DNA from: Candidatus Paraburkholderia calva
GTDB taxonomy: Bacteria > Pseudomonadota > Gammaproteobacteria > Burkholderiales > Burkholderiaceae
Assembly (NCBI GenBank): GCA_001184395.1
Contig: LFLF01000001.1
Span: 20,754-84,753, forward strand
Length of the DNA: 64,000 nucleotides
Reading direction: 5' to 3'
The notes below the pieces were generated by a model. It saw only the letters and a program-made list of their open reading frames with translations, was not told the DNA's origin and did no database searches. Shown here one piece after another: positions 30,646-40,512 of the stretch. How positions within the stretch are numbered: position 1 is the stretch's first letter; every line of letters starts with the position of its first letter. The position numbers and the translations under genes were made by a program.

Positions 30646-31681
30646 ATTCGCTAAAACGCACTCCCGGCCCCGTCATGTTCGACGTGGCCGGCACGACGCT
30701 GACCGACGCGGATATCGACCGCCTCACCCATCCGATGACCGGCGGCATCATCCTCTTCGCGCGGCATTTTCAGGACCGTGCGCAGCTCTTCGCGCTCACC
30801 GACGCGATCCGCGCGATGCGCGAGGACATTCTGATCGCAGTGGATCATGAAGGCGGTTGCGTGCAGCGCTTCTGCACCGACGGCTTCACCGTGCTGCCCC
30901 CGCCGGGCAAGCTGGGCGCGCTGTGGGATTGCGACGTGCTAGCCGCGACCAAGGTCGCGACCGCGTTCGGCTACGTGCTCGCGTCGGAGTTGCGCGCGTG
31001 CAGCATCGACATGAGCTTTACGCCGGTGCTCGATCTGAACTACGGCCAGTCGCAGGTGATCAGCGATCGCGCGTTGCACAGCGATCCGCGCGTCTTCACG
31101 ATGCTCGCCAAGAGCCTGAATCATGGTCTCGCGCTCGCGGGCATGGCGAACTGCGGCAAGCACTTTCCGGGGCACGGTTTCGCATCGGCGGATTCGCACG
31201 TCGCGCTGCCGACCGACGATCGCGCGCTCGACGAGATCCTCAACGTCGACGTGAAGCCGTACGACTGACTCGGCATGCCGCTGTCGTCGGTGATTCCGGC
31301 GCACACGTGATCTATACGCGCATCGACGACAAGCCGGCGGACTTCTCGCGCATCTGGCTGCAGGACATCCTGCGCGGCCGGCTCGGCTTTACCGGGGCGA
31401 TCTTCAGCGACGATCTGTCGATGGAGGCGGTCCGCGCGGGCGGCACGCTCACCGAAGCCGCGACGGCCGCGCTGGCGGCGGGCTGCGACATGGTGCTCGT
31501 CTGCAATCAGCCGGAAGAGGCGGGCAAGGTGCTGGCGCAACTGCGCTACACGCCGACCAAGGCGTCGGAGCAGCGCATCAAGCAGATGCGTCCGCGTGGC
31601 AAGGCGTCGCGCTGGAGCAAGCTGCAAAATCAGGACGAGTATCTGGCGGCCCGCGCGCTCGTCAAAGAGACGCTCGGGTAA
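30642..31681 (+). pseudogene. nagZ: Beta-N-acetylhexosaminidase NagZ, nonsense plus frameshift
   Basis: NagZ removes GlcNAc from muropeptides during cell-wall recycling. The N-terminal part (from TTG 30642) has DVAGTTLTDADIDRL, DHEGGCVQRF (family has Arg after GG) and the His-containing KHFPGHGFASADSHV. After NVDVKPYD there is a TGA at 31266 where relatives have Trp. The sequence then continues in frame as LGMPLSSVIPAH until an extra AC near 31305 shifts it by two; the rest includes the catalytic IFSDDLSMEAV and ends at 31681. Two independent lesions and both catalytic regions on separate frames argue for loss of function. It overlaps acpS by 4 bp as in the ancestral operon. Confidence 0.94.
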
Positions 31682-31684
31682 ATA

Positions 31685-31718
31685 AAAACGCCACGGCAGC
31701 GCTGCCGTGGCGTTTTTT
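31685..31718. terminator. Perfect palindromic bidirectional terminator
   Basis: Two 17-nt arms (AAAAACGCCACGGCAGC and its exact complement) meet with no spacer, with A and T runs at each end. It lies between convergent nagZ (plus) and the response regulator (minus) and can serve both. Confidence 0.9.
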
Positions 31719-31739
31719 ATGTATAGCGATGAAACCGGT

Positions 31740-33137
31740 TCAGGACGATTCTAGCTTCATCCGCTGCAGTTTGTTGTAGAGCGTCTTGGGACTGATGCCG
31801 AGCAGCGTCGCCGCGCGATGCCGCGTGCCGCCGACCGCTTTGAGCGTTGCGCGGATCAGCATGTCTTCGACGTCCGCGAGCGCGGTGCCGACGGTCACCT
31901 GAACGCTGCTGCCGTTCAGGCCGCGACCGCCCATGCCGCCTTGCTCATCCACCCGCAACGTTTCGATTGTCTCGCCCGACGCGTGATACGCGCGGCGCAC
32001 GCGCTCACGCAGTTCGCGCACGTTGCCCGGCCATTCGCTCGCGATGCACTCGCGCAGGAACGTGGGGCTCACGCGCTTGGGCGAGCCGCTCGTGATGCCG
32101 GCGATGTGATTCTCACGGTTCAGCTCGTCGACGAAAGTCTCGGCGATTAGCGCGATATCGTCGTTGCGTTCGCGCAGCGGCGGCAGCATGATCGACGACG
32201 CCGATAGCCGCTGGAACAGGTCCTCGCGCAGCGCGCCGCTTGCCACCGCGTCGCGCACCGGCGTCCGCGATGCCGTGATCAGCCGGAAGTCCGTCATGAT
32301 GCGGTTGCTGCCGCCCACGCGCATGAAAGTCTGCGAATCGATCGAGCGCAGCAGCGCTTCCTGCTGCGCGGCCGGCAGCGAATCGATCTGGTCGAGGAAC
32401 AGCGTGCCGCCGCCCGCCTGTTCGAGCAGGCCCGGCTCGCGGTTTTCGGCGCCCGCATACGCATTGCGCTCGTGGCCGAACAGGATGCTTTCCATCGAGC
32501 GCGTCGAGCCGTCGCGGGCGGCCGAGCAGTCGAAGGTGACGAACGGTCCTTTACGGCGGCGGCTCAGATCGTGGATGGTGCGCGCCGCGACCTTCTTGCC
32601 GGTGCCGGGCTTGCCGCAGACCATCACGGCGGCTTCGGTCGGCGCGGTGTGTTCGATCTGATCGTAGACCGCCTGCATCACCGTGCTGCGTCCGAGGATC
32701 TCGCCAAAATGGCCGAGATCGCGCAGCTTGGTGCGCAGCGCCTGAACTTCCTCGGTCAGCTCGTACGGACGCGGGATGCGCGCCAGCAGGCTGCGCAGGC
32801 GCGGAATGTTCACCGGCTTCAGCAGATAGTCCCAGATGCCGTGGCGCAGGCCCTCGATCGCGCTCTCGACCGTCGCATTACCGGTCATCACGATCACGGG
32901 CAGCGCGCCGTCGGGCGCGTGAGAAGGCAGACTCGGCAGCAGGTCGAGACCGCTGCCGTCCGGCAGATTCAAGTCGATCAGCACGACGTCCGGGATGAAG
33001 CGCGCCAGGGCAGCGCGTGCTTCCGCGAGCGTGGTTGCCGTGTCGACGGTGAAATCGTCGGCCATCAGGATGGCGGACAAGCCGGACAGGCTGTTGGGAT
33101 CGTCTTCGACAATCAATGCGTGTGGCATGGCAGACAA
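31740..33137 (-). CDS. NtrC-like response regulator with altered GAFTGA loop
   Basis: The 465-residue protein has an N-terminal receiver (residues 5-120: VEDDPNS, phospho-Asp in VVLIDLNLPDGSG, Lys in YLLKPVN), an AAA+ domain (Walker A GKPGTGKK, Walker B GGGTLFLDQIDSLP) and a C-terminal Fis-type helix-turn-helix (HRAATLLGISPKTLYNKLQ). The loop that normally reads GAFTGA and contacts sigma-54 reads NAYAGA, and Walker A deviates from GESGTGKE. So it may not activate sigma-54 promoters in the usual way. No sensor kinase lies next to it, so its signal is unknown. The frame is intact. Confidence 0.88.
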   Translation of the reverse strand: MSAMPHALIVEDDPNSLSGLSAILMADDFTVDTATTLAEARAALARFIPDVVLIDLNLPDGSGLDLLPSLPSHAPDGALPVIVMTGNATVESAIEGLRHGIWDYLLKPVNIPRLRSLLARIPRPYELTEEVQALRTKLRDLGHFGEILGRSTVMQAVYDQIEHTAPTEAAVMVCGKPGTGKKVAARTIHDLSRRRKGPFVTFDCSAARDGSTRSMESILFGHERNAYAGAENREPGLLEQAGGGTLFLDQIDSLPAAQQEALLRSIDSQTFMRVGGSNRIMTDFRLITASRTPVRDAVASGALREDLFQRLSASSIMLPPLRERNDDIALIAETFVDELNRENHIAGITSGSPKRVSPTFLRECIASEWPGNVRELRERVRRAYHASGETIETLRVDEQGGMGGRGLNGSSVQVTVGTALADVEDMLIRATLKAVGGTRHRAATLLGISPKTLYNKLQRMKLESS

Positions 33138-33360
33138 CTATCAAAGTGGACTGTAATCCGCCTTCGCCGCTCACACCGCCGGTATGGCGCCGCGTGCGAC
33201 TCGGGCGCGTGTGCGGAACCTCTGCGCCTCGTGTACCTGGCTGCCGGTACGGCGTGCAAAGCCCCGCTGCGTTTTGTTCTTCGTCCTGCGCTATCGTTCT
33301 TGCTTGCTTGGTTGTTGAGCGACTGGCTGAGATGCGTTCTGTTGTGCTGATTGTGTTGCG

Positions 33361-33749
33361 TTATTGCTGCGGTCGAAGGTGCAGTTCGTTGCTGATGGGC
33401 TGCACGCTTCTCACGCCGCGCGCCAGGGCGACGGCCTTTTGTATCTGTTGTCCGATTCGACGTATCCGACCAACTGCACTGTGCCGCGAAAAGTCGCGAC
33501 GCTCACCGGCAAGCGTCTCAACTCGGGGTCCGCCACCAGCGCCGCCTTCACGCGTGCGGCAAGAGCGGCGTCGCTCGTGTCGTCGTTCGCGGCCGGCGCG
33601 GCCGGATTCATGGCCGCTGGATTCGGATTCCCGCCCGCCCCCGTGTTTGTCTGAGGCGCCGACTGGCAACCGGCGATGAATGCCAACGCGGGCAAGGCGA
33701 TCGTCGCGGCGATCATGAGACGGCTTACGGAGGAAGCCTCGTTTCGCAT
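33361..33749 (-). pseudogene. BON-domain lipoprotein, frameshifted
   Basis: From ATG 33749 the product has a lipoprotein signal (LPALAFIAGCQSAP, Cys at the lipobox), a Pro/Asn/Ala-rich spacer, and the first half of a BON domain (AALAARVKAALVADPELRRLPVSVATFRGTVQLVGYVES). Near 33450 the frame shifts; the second half (QIQKAVALARGVRSVQPISNEL) is in another frame to 33361. BON domains bind membranes, and OsmY is a relative. It is upstream of and co-oriented with the response regulator. A single indel suffices. Confidence 0.85.
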
Positions 33750-33922
33750 ATCGGTTCCGGTAATCCACATTGACCTTTTAAAGCAGGAATCGTGCCAGTT
33801 AGTTGATTTTTCCGATGCGGGCCAAAAATAAGGCCACGTCCCGGTCGCGCACCGCGATGCGTCTGATTTAAGCGTATGAGCGGTAAAGTTTGCCTGAATT
33901 TTTCAAAAAATTCACGCAAAAG

Positions 33923-33952
33923 AAAAAAGCGCCCGCAAAGGGGCGCTTTTTT
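33923..33952. terminator. Bidirectional terminator downstream of efp
   Basis: AAAAAAGCGCCC and GGGCGCTTTTTT flank a 6-nt loop. It lies 60 bp beyond the efp stop (minus strand) and also reads as a terminator on the plus strand. Confidence 0.87.
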
Positions 33953-34011
33953 CTGACAGCGGCGACAGGTGTAAAATCGTCGCCAGCCAGGTGACAGGCA
34001 ATGCGTAAAGC

Positions 34012-34569
34012 TTACGCGCGGCTGCGATATTCGTTGGTGCGAGTGTCGATTTCGATCTTGTCGCCGATATTGCAGAACAACGGCACTTGCAGTTCGAAAC
34101 CGGTATTGAGCTTGGCCGTCTTGAGCACTTTGCCCGACGACGTGTCGCCTTTGACGGCCGGTTCCGTGTATACGATTTCGCGAACCAGCGTGGTCGGCAG
34201 TTCGACCGAGATGGCCTTCTCGTTGTAGAACACGACTTCGCAGGACATGCCGTCTTCGAGGTAGTTGAGCGCGTCGCCCATCATCTCGACTTCGACTTCG
34301 TACTGGTTGTAGTCGGCGTCCATGAACACGTACATCGGGTCGGCGAAGTACGAGTACGACACTTCCTTGCGGTCCAGCACGACGACGTCGAACTTGTCGT
34401 CCGCCTTGTAGACAGTTTCCATGCCGGCATTTGTCAGCAGGTTCTTGAACTTCATCTTCACGACCGCGGCGTTACGGCCCGATTTGTTGTATTCGGCGCG
34501 CTGAACAACCATGGCATCGCTGCCGATCATGACGACGTTGCCGGCGCGGAGTTCTTGTGCGGTCTTCAT
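34012..34569 (-). CDS. efp: Elongation factor P, Arg32-rhamnosylated type
   Basis: EF-P rescues ribosomes stalled at polyproline. The 185-residue protein has three barrel domains; the loop that enters the peptidyl-transferase site reads [11 protein letters not shown], with Arg at residue 32 in place of the Lys found in E. coli. An Arg here is the mark of EF-P modified with rhamnose by EarP, and earP is the next gene upstream. Domain 3 ends [18 protein letters not shown] terminator follows. Intact. Confidence 0.97.
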   Translation of the reverse strand: MKTAQELRAGNVVMIGSDAMVVQRAEYNKSGRNAAVVKMKFKNLLTNAGMETVYKADDKFDVVVLDRKEVSYSYFADPMYVFMDADYNQYEVEVEMMGDALNYLEDGMSCEVVFYNEKAISVELPTTLVREIVYTEPAVKGDTSSGKVLKTAKLNTGFELQVPLFCNIGDKIEIDTRTNEYRSRA

Positions 34570-34896
34570 AAAACTAATCCTGTGTAAGATGGATTTGGCG
34601 TGAATGCCAGGAACGGATCGATTCGACGATTCGACGGCGGCGCTCCTGGATCAAGCCGGATGCGGCCGCCGTGTGGGGTGTTTCGGTATGCGAGGTAGAT
34701 GCCTGCGTACGGCTCGTCGAGATTCGCGATGTTTTGCTACGGTGGTGTGACCGGCCTGGTGTGACTAGCTTGGGCGTAACTAGCCTGCTAACCAGCCCGG
34801 CCATGCGAATGCTCGTGATGCCCCTCGGATAACCAATTATTTTAACTGAGTTTTTGCCGATTTGGCGAGGCTGGCGCGCGATGCGTTCCCGGGCGC
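34570..34896. promoter_or_regulatory. Gap between earP and efp
   Basis: This 327-bp stretch carries no plausible gene. It should contain the efp promoter and leader (minus strand). CTAGCTTGGGCGTAACTAGC-type short repeats occur around 34765-34790, but I cannot assign boxes with confidence. Confidence 0.4.
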
Positions 34897-36054
34897 TCAA
34901 CGCGACACGCGCGTATTCGCATGAGACACGAGGTTGCCCGCCAGATCGCCGATGCGAACGAGTTCGGTCGCCCACTGCGCCGCGCGCGTCTCCAGCTCTC
35001 GCCGATGCGACCAGAACGCCACCCAGTCCGGCGTCCCGTTACCATTCCATGCATGCCAGAAGCGTGTCATCGCATCGCGCGCGGCGGATGCGAGCCCGGC
35101 GGTGTAGTGGGCGAGGGCGGCGTCAAGCTTGGGCACGTGAGCGTCGTCGGCTTGGGGATAGATGTGCCACACGAAGGGCTTTGCCGCCCATTGCGCGCGC
35201 ACGAAGGAATCCTCGCCACGCACGAAGTTGATATCCGCGGCCCACAGCAGTTCGTCGAAACGCGGCTGCGCGACGAATTCGAGCGCATGCGCTTCCAGCG
35301 CGCCTGCCTGCGCCGATGCGCCTGCCGCGAACTTCGGCAAGCCGAAGAAACGCGCGATCGCGCCCGAGATGCGGCCTTCCGGCATCAGTAGCACGACGGG
35401 TGCGCCGCCATCGCGCCATTGCGCGAGCAGCGCATCGACGGTGGGGTTTTCATACGCGAAGATCGACACGACCGTCTTCGCGCGCGCCTGCCGGGCGATG
35501 CCCACGCGCTCGCGCCACCACGCATTCGCATCGAAGCGGGCGCGACGCGCATCGAGGTCGCTTTCCTTGATCACGCCGCCCGTGCCCGCGCCGAGTCCGG
35601 GGAAAAAGAAGCTCTTCTCCAGCGGATAGCGCGGATGCAGCGACGGCCGCATGTGAAAATCCGTGACCCAGTCCTCGCCGCTCAGATATTCCAGATTGAT
35701 CCACACCGGTTTGCGCTCGCGACACGCCATCGCGCTGATGTAGGCATGCGGAATTTCGCAGGCGAACGCCTCGATGACGACATCCGCGATCTCGAGCGTG
35801 TCGCCCGCGGGCATCGGCGCGTGCCAGTGCTCGATCACGACGCCCGCCGCCTCTTGTCGCGCGAGCGTCGCATCGATTTCGGGGCAAAGCGCGTGGAAGA
35901 CGTTCAGGTCGTCGACGAACACGCGCACGCGCCAGCCGTGCTCGGCGCGCAACTGGCGCGCGAGGCGCCAGCAGATGCCGATGTCGCCGAAGTTGTCGAC
36001 GACGGCGCAAAAGATATCGCAGGCGAGTTCGGAGGAGGCGGTGGGCAGGGACAT
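34897..36054 (-). CDS. earP: EF-P arginine rhamnosyltransferase EarP
   Basis: EarP uses dTDP-rhamnose to glycosylate Arg32 of EF-P. The 385-residue GT-B protein starts with CDIFCAVVDNFGDIGICWRLARQL, holding the two Asp residues (20 and 24) that match catalytic positions in characterised EarP, and has the donor-site segment NFVRGEDSFVRAQWAAKPFVWHIYPQ. It is upstream of efp on the same strand. Together the pair predicts a rhamnose-dependent translation factor, so dTDP-rhamnose synthesis elsewhere must be kept. Intact. Confidence 0.96.
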   Translation of the reverse strand: MSLPTASSELACDIFCAVVDNFGDIGICWRLARQLRAEHGWRVRVFVDDLNVFHALCPEIDATLARQEAAGVVIEHWHAPMPAGDTLEIADVVIEAFACEIPHAYISAMACRERKPVWINLEYLSGEDWVTDFHMRPSLHPRYPLEKSFFFPGLGAGTGGVIKESDLDARRARFDANAWWRERVGIARQARAKTVVSIFAYENPTVDALLAQWRDGGAPVVLLMPEGRISGAIARFFGLPKFAAGASAQAGALEAHALEFVAQPRFDELLWAADINFVRGEDSFVRAQWAAKPFVWHIYPQADDAHVPKLDAALAHYTAGLASAARDAMTRFWHAWNGNGTPDWVAFWSHRRELETRAAQWATELVRIGDLAGNLVSHANTRVSR

Positions 36055-36170
36055 GGCGTATCGTCGGCGCTGACGGCGGCGCGGCGTAATGTTTTAAACT
36101 GGTGATTCTAAGACACGGCTTACTACGGTAGTACGAGGCGCGCCGCGCCCCGCGCATCCGTTCCCGCTGC

Positions 36171-38291
36171 ATGACGAACACCGACGCTCCCGATCCCGAT
36201 TTCGATCCGAAGAAGACGCTTTCGCAATTGCCGCATCTGCCCGGCGTGTACCGCTATTACGACGTCGACGGCAACGTACTCTACGTTGGCAAGGCGCGCA
36301 ACCTGAAGAAGCGCGTGTCGAGCTATTTTACGAAGACGCTGCACTCGCCGCGCATCGCGATGATGGTCACGCACATCCGCAAGATCGAGACGACCGTCAC
36401 GCGCTCGGAAGCCGAAGCGCTGCTGCTCGAAAACAATCTGATCAAGGCGCTGACGCCGCGCTACAACATCCTGTTTCGCGACGACAAGTCGTATCCGTTT
36501 CTCAAGCTCACCGGGCACACGTTCCCGCGCATGGCGTATTACCGCGGCTCGGTGGACAAGAAGAATCAGTACTTCGGGCCGTTCCCGAGCGCCTCGGCGG
36601 TGCGCGAGAGCATTCAGATCCTGCAGCGCGTGTTCCAGTTGCGCACCTGCGAGGACTCGGTGTTCAACAACCGCACGCGGCCGTGTCTGCTACATCAGAT
36701 CGGGCGCTGCACGGCGCCGTGCACGGGTCTCATCAGCGAGGAGGATTATGCGTGCGACGTCGCCAATACCTCGCGCTTTCTGCTCGGACGGCAGGGCGAA
36801 GTGATGAAGGAACTCGAGCAGAAGATGCACGCGTTTGCTGCCGATCTGAAGTTCGAGCAGGCCGCCGTGGTACGCAACCAGATGAGCTCGCTGTCGACCG
36901 TGCTGCATCAGCAGGCGATCGAAGTGGGCGGCGAGAGCGACGTCGATATCCTCGCGGTCGTGGCGCTGGGCGGCAAGGTGTGCGTGAATCTGGCGATGGT
37001 GCGCGGCGGCCGTCATCTCGGCGACAAGGCGTATTTCCCGACGCACGTCGAGAGCGCGATGTCGCTCGGCGATGAAGACGATCTTCCGGACGTGGCCGAT
37101 GTCACCGAAAGCGCGCCTGCCGAGGTCCCGCCCGCCGACGTCGAAGCCATCGTGCAAGCCGTCGAGCGCGACGCGCAGGCGACCGGGATTCCCGTGCAAA
37201 TCGAAGTGGACGCCGACGAACCGGAACCGGAAGTGCGCGAAGGCGAGCTCGAGTCCGAAGTGCTCGAGGCATTCATGGCGCAGCATTACATCGGCAATCG
37301 TATTCCGCCGGTGCTGGTCGTGAGCCATGTGCCGTCGAGCCGGCAACTCGTCGATCTGCTGATCGAGCAGGCGGGTCACAAGGTGACGATGCTGCGTCAG
37401 CCGCAGGGGCAAAAGCGCGTCTGGTTGTCGATGGCCGAGCAGAATGCCAAGCTCGCGCTCGCGCTTCTGTTGTCCGAGCAAGGTTCGCAGCAGGCGCGCA
37501 CCCGGTCGCTCGCAGAAACGCTCGGGCTCGAGATGGACGATCTCGCGCTGCTGCGCATCGAGTGCTTCGACATCAGCCATACGATGGGCGAGGCGACGCA
37601 GGCGTCGTGCGTGGTGTATCACCATCACAAGATGCAGTCGGGCGAGTACCGGCGCTACAACATCACCGGCATCACGCCCGGCGACGATTACGCCGCGATG
37701 CGTCAGGTGTTGACGCGCCGCTACGAAAAGATGGTTGCGCAGGCGGTCGCCAATGCCACCGAGGAAGCCGCGACGCTACAAGCCGAAGACGCCGCCGACC
37801 CTAACGTGACGCCCGACGCCGCCGAACCGGTCGCGGCGGGCGGCACCCTGCCGAACATCGTGCTGATCGATGGCGGCAAGGGGCAGGTCGAGATCGTGAA
37901 ACAGGTATTCTCGGAGCTGGGTCTCGATCATGGCATGCTGGTCGGCGTGGCGAAGGGCGAGGGGCGTAAAGTCGGTCTTGAAACGCTCATCTTCGCTAAC
38001 GGCCGTACCGCGCTCGAACTCGGCAAGGAAAGCGCCGCGCTGATGCTGGTCGCGCAGATTCGCGACGAAGCGCACCGCTTCGCCATCACGGGCATGCGCG
38101 CGAAACGCGCGAAGGCGCGCCAGAGGTCGCGGCTGGAAGAACTGGAAGGCGTTGGCGCCAAGCGGCGGCAGAAACTGTTGTCGCGCTTCGGCGGCTTGCG
38201 CGGTGTGCAGGCAGCGAGCGTGGAAGATCTGGCGAGCGTCGAAGGCATTTCGCTCGCGCTGGCGCAGCAGATTTACCGGCAGTTGCATTGA
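36171..38291 (+). CDS. uvrC: Excinuclease ABC subunit C
   Basis: UvrC makes both incisions in nucleotide-excision repair. The 706-residue protein has the GIY-YIG nuclease ([19 protein letters not shown]), the Cys-rich [17 protein letters not shown], a UVR motif ([21 protein letters not shown]), the RNase H-like C-terminal nuclease ([32 protein letters not shown]) and tandem HhH. Two acidic inserts (about 300-365 and 527-560) are lineage-typical. It is divergent from earP. Intact. Confidence 0.97.
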   Translation: MTNTDAPDPDFDPKKTLSQLPHLPGVYRYYDVDGNVLYVGKARNLKKRVSSYFTKTLHSPRIAMMVTHIRKIETTVTRSEAEALLLENNLIKALTPRYNILFRDDKSYPFLKLTGHTFPRMAYYRGSVDKKNQYFGPFPSASAVRESIQILQRVFQLRTCEDSVFNNRTRPCLLHQIGRCTAPCTGLISEEDYACDVANTSRFLLGRQGEVMKELEQKMHAFAADLKFEQAAVVRNQMSSLSTVLHQQAIEVGGESDVDILAVVALGGKVCVNLAMVRGGRHLGDKAYFPTHVESAMSLGDEDDLPDVADVTESAPAEVPPADVEAIVQAVERDAQATGIPVQIEVDADEPEPEVREGELESEVLEAFMAQHYIGNRIPPVLVVSHVPSSRQLVDLLIEQAGHKVTMLRQPQGQKRVWLSMAEQNAKLALALLLSEQGSQQARTRSLAETLGLEMDDLALLRIECFDISHTMGEATQASCVVYHHHKMQSGEYRRYNITGITPGDDYAAMRQVLTRRYEKMVAQAVANATEEAATLQAEDAADPNVTPDAAEPVAAGGTLPNIVLIDGGKGQVEIVKQVFSELGLDHGMLVGVAKGEGRKVGLETLIFANGRTALELGKESAALMLVAQIRDEAHRFAITGMRAKRAKARQRSRLEELEGVGAKRRQKLLSRFGGLRGVQAASVEDLASVEGISLALAQQIYRQLH

Positions 38292-38399
38292 CCCGCCGGG
38301 CCGGGCGACGTGCCACGCAGTGCGGCGCGCCGCCTTGTGAGTGCCGTATCGACGCGGCACAATGGCGGCTCCTCACATGTCCCTCACTGGCTTTCGCGC

Positions 38400-38996
38400 A
38401 TGCCCTTCAACTTACCGATCTTCCTGACGTGGCTGCGAATCGTGCTGATTCCGCTCGTCGTGGGCATTTACTACTTGCCGGACATGATGACGAACCCCGA
38501 GCACAAGAATCTGCTTGGCATGGTCATTTTCGTGCTCGCCGCGCTGACCGACTGGTTCGACGGCTTTCTCGCGCGCAAGCTCAATCAGACCTCGTCGTTC
38601 GGCGCTTTCCTCGACCCGGTCGCCGACAAGCTCATGGTCACGGCCGCGCTGCTCGTGCTCGTGCAGCTCGGGCGGCTGAACGCGGTGATCGCGCTGGTGA
38701 TTGTCGGGCGCGAGATCACCATCTCGGCGCTGCGCGAGTGGATGGCGCAGATCGGCGCATCGAAGAGCGTCGCGGTCAATCAGCTCGGCAAGTTCAAGAC
38801 CGTCTGCCAGATGATCGCTATTCCGATGCTGCTGTTCTTCGGGCCGCTGAAGATCGCCGGCACGCAATGGGAGATGGATACGCGCGTCTGGGGCCTGTGG
38901 CTCATCGACGTCGCCGCCTTCCTCACCGTCTGGTCGATGCTCTACTACATGAAGCTCGCGTGGCCGCAAATTCGCGCGCGCGGCGGCATCCTGTGA
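38400..38996 (+). CDS. pgsA: CDP-diacylglycerol-glycerol-3-phosphate 3-phosphatidyltransferase
   Basis: PgsA makes phosphatidylglycerol phosphate. The 198-residue polytopic protein has the CDP-alcohol phosphotransferase signature DWFDGFLARKLNQTSSFGAF followed by LDPVADK, and several membrane segments. ATG 38400 (MPFNLPIFLTWLRI) is the family start; an in-frame upstream extension reading SAARRLVSAV is not. It follows uvrC by 108 bp, a conserved pairing, and precedes two tRNA genes. Intact. Confidence 0.95.
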   Translation: MPFNLPIFLTWLRIVLIPLVVGIYYLPDMMTNPEHKNLLGMVIFVLAALTDWFDGFLARKLNQTSSFGAFLDPVADKLMVTAALLVLVQLGRLNAVIALVIVGREITISALREWMAQIGASKSVAVNQLGKFKTVCQMIAIPMLLFFGPLKIAGTQWEMDTRVWGLWLIDVAAFLTVWSMLYYMKLAWPQIRARGGIL

Positions 38997-39069
38997 GCGG
39001 TGGCGGCATCGTCGAATGCAGTCATTGCAAAAGAGTGTGCGATCCCAGAAAAATCCACTCACAAAGTAG

Positions 39070-39098
39070 TTGACAGCTATCTTTAGCTTCTACAGAAT
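39070..39098 (+). promoter_or_regulatory. Promoter of the tRNA-Gly/tRNA-Cys unit
   Basis: TTGACA (39070-39075) and CAGAAT (39093-39098) are 17 bp apart, about 60 bp before the tRNA-Gly gene. The -35 is a perfect match; the -10 is acceptable. Confidence 0.6.
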
Positions 39099-39159
39099 CT
39101 TAGTCGCCTCATGCACGCCGCGACGCAAATAGCGAAGCAGCAGCAAAAAAGTAGTAGAT

Positions 39160-39235
39160 GCGGGAGTAGCTCAGTTGGTAGAGCGCAACCTTGCCAAGGT
39201 TGAGGTCGCGAGTTCGAGACTCGTCTCCCGCTCCA
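39160..39235 (+). tRNA. tRNA-Gly (GCC)
   Basis: The 76-nt cloverleaf has acceptor GCGGGAG/CTCCCGC with encoded CCA, D-loop AGCTCAGTTGGTAGAGC, anticodon loop CTTGCCAAG (GCC) and T-loop GTTCGAGAC. It is followed at 68 bp by tRNA-Cys. Confidence 0.97.
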
Positions 39236-39303
39236 GTCAAAGGGAAGCCAAGCTTCTTTTTTTAGTGCACCGGCTGTGTCAAAGGTCGTGCACGAACTGC
39301 TTA

Positions 39304-39377
39304 GGCGCGGTAGCAAAGCGGTTATGCAGCGGCCTGCAAAGCCGTTTAGACCGGTTCGACTCCGGTCCGCGCCTCCA
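39304..39377 (+). tRNA. tRNA-Cys (GCA)
   Basis: The 74-nt gene has acceptor GGCGCGG/CCGCGCC with CCA, anticodon loop CCTGCAAAG (GCA) and T-loop GTTCGACTC. A terminator follows 12 bp later. Confidence 0.96.
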
Positions 39378-39389
39378 AATACGAAAACG

Positions 39390-39415
39390 AAAGCCCTGAC
39401 TCGTCAGGGCTTTTT
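39390..39415 (+). terminator. Terminator of the tRNA-Gly/tRNA-Cys unit
   Basis: AAAGCCCTGAC pairs with GTCAGGGCTTT around a 2-nt loop and ends in TTTTTCTTTT. Confidence 0.9.
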
Positions 39416-39534
39416 CTTTTTCCGTCTTTGGCTTTGCCGCATTGCCGGCGCGCTCGCGGTTTTCGGCATTCCACTCGCACGGCATAATTGAGTGTTTCGT
39501 CTGCCGTCTTTTCGCACGTCCCATGGACCGGCCG

Positions 39535-40024
39535 ACTCTCCGATATCGAATGGCGCTGGAAGCGCTTCGATGACCTCACGACCGCCGAGGTCTACGACAT
39601 GCTCGCCGCCCGCAGCGCGGTGTTCGTCTTCGAGCAGAATTGCGTGTACGGCGACATCGACGGGCTCGACATGATGGCTGGCATTTGCTAGTGTATGGCG
39701 ACCACGACGCGGGCGCGCGACGCTCGCCGGTTATCTGCGCGTGCTGTTGCCGGGATTGCCGGACGAAAGCGGGAAGGACGTGCGTATCGGCCGCGTGCTG
39801 ACGACACGACTGCACTGTTTCGCGGCATGCGGCTCGGCAATGCGATCCTGGCGCGCGCGTTCGAGCACATCATCACGCAATGGCCGGGCGAGCCGATCAG
39901 CCTGCACGCGCAGGCGCATTTGCAGCGCTTCTACGGCGCGTTCAGTTTCGTGCCATCGTCGGGCATTCATGACGAGGACGGTATCCCGCACGTGTGGATG
40001 CGTCGTCCCGGTTTCCCTGCCTGA
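39535..40024 (+). pseudogene. elaA: ElaA-type GNAT acetyltransferase, multiply frameshifted
   Basis: Pieces of an ElaA-like N-acetyltransferase appear in three frames: SDIEWRWKRFDDLTTAEVYD and FVFEQNCVYGDIDGLD (from about 39535), then GYLRVLLPGLPDESGKDVRIG after a shift near 39675, then FRGMRLGNAILARAFEHIITQWPG and LHAQAHLQRFYGAFSFVPSSG to the TGA at 40022. The original ATG (probably 39529) is out of frame with the first block. At least three indels. The substrate of intact ElaA is unknown. Confidence 0.85.
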
Positions 40025-40059
40025 CTCTTTCGAGGCGAATCGGTACGGCAGCGTGTCCA

Positions 40060-40512
40060 TTGTCAGGAGTCTTCGAGTAGATCACGCGTTTGAGGTCGCC
40101 TGCGATGGCATCGACCGAATCGTGATCGGTGGCGAGCAGGCGCGCGTGGTCGTCGCGATCGAAGATGTATACCGCCGAACTGTGCGTGACTTCATACGCG
40201 CCGCCCGGATCGCGCTTTTCCATCTGATAGGCCACGCGATAGCGCTGCGCGACGGATTCGGTCGCGCGGTCCGATCCCGTCAGGCCGATCGCATGCTTGT
40301 CGTCGAAGTCGTGGCCGGTGACAGGCTTGCCGCTGTCGTCGGGGAGGGAGAGGTCGAGATCCGGCATATGCCCGGAGACATCGGTGAGTTGCCACGGCTG
40401 TGCGGGCTTCGAACACGCGGCGAGCACGCACAGAGCCAGCAGAGCGGCAAAAGCGCGCGGACGCGACCATCGGGAAGAACAAAAAAAGAAGCGTGCATCG
40501 AAGAAATTCATG
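40060..40512 (-). pseudogene. SCO1/SenC copper-chaperone lipoprotein with core deleted
   Basis: From ATG 40512 the product has a lipoprotein signal (LLALCVLAACSKP), WQLTDVSGHMPDLDLSL, then GKPVTGHDFDD followed at once by HAIGLTGSDRATESVAQRYRVAYQ and the conserved YEVTHSSAVYIFD. Relatives have about 65 residues between DF and the GLTG segment, including the copper-binding CPDVC motif, so an in-frame deletion removed the active core. The frame runs on past the expected stop near 40072 into the elaA remnant. SCO proteins metallate the CuA site of cytochrome oxidase. Confidence 0.87.
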
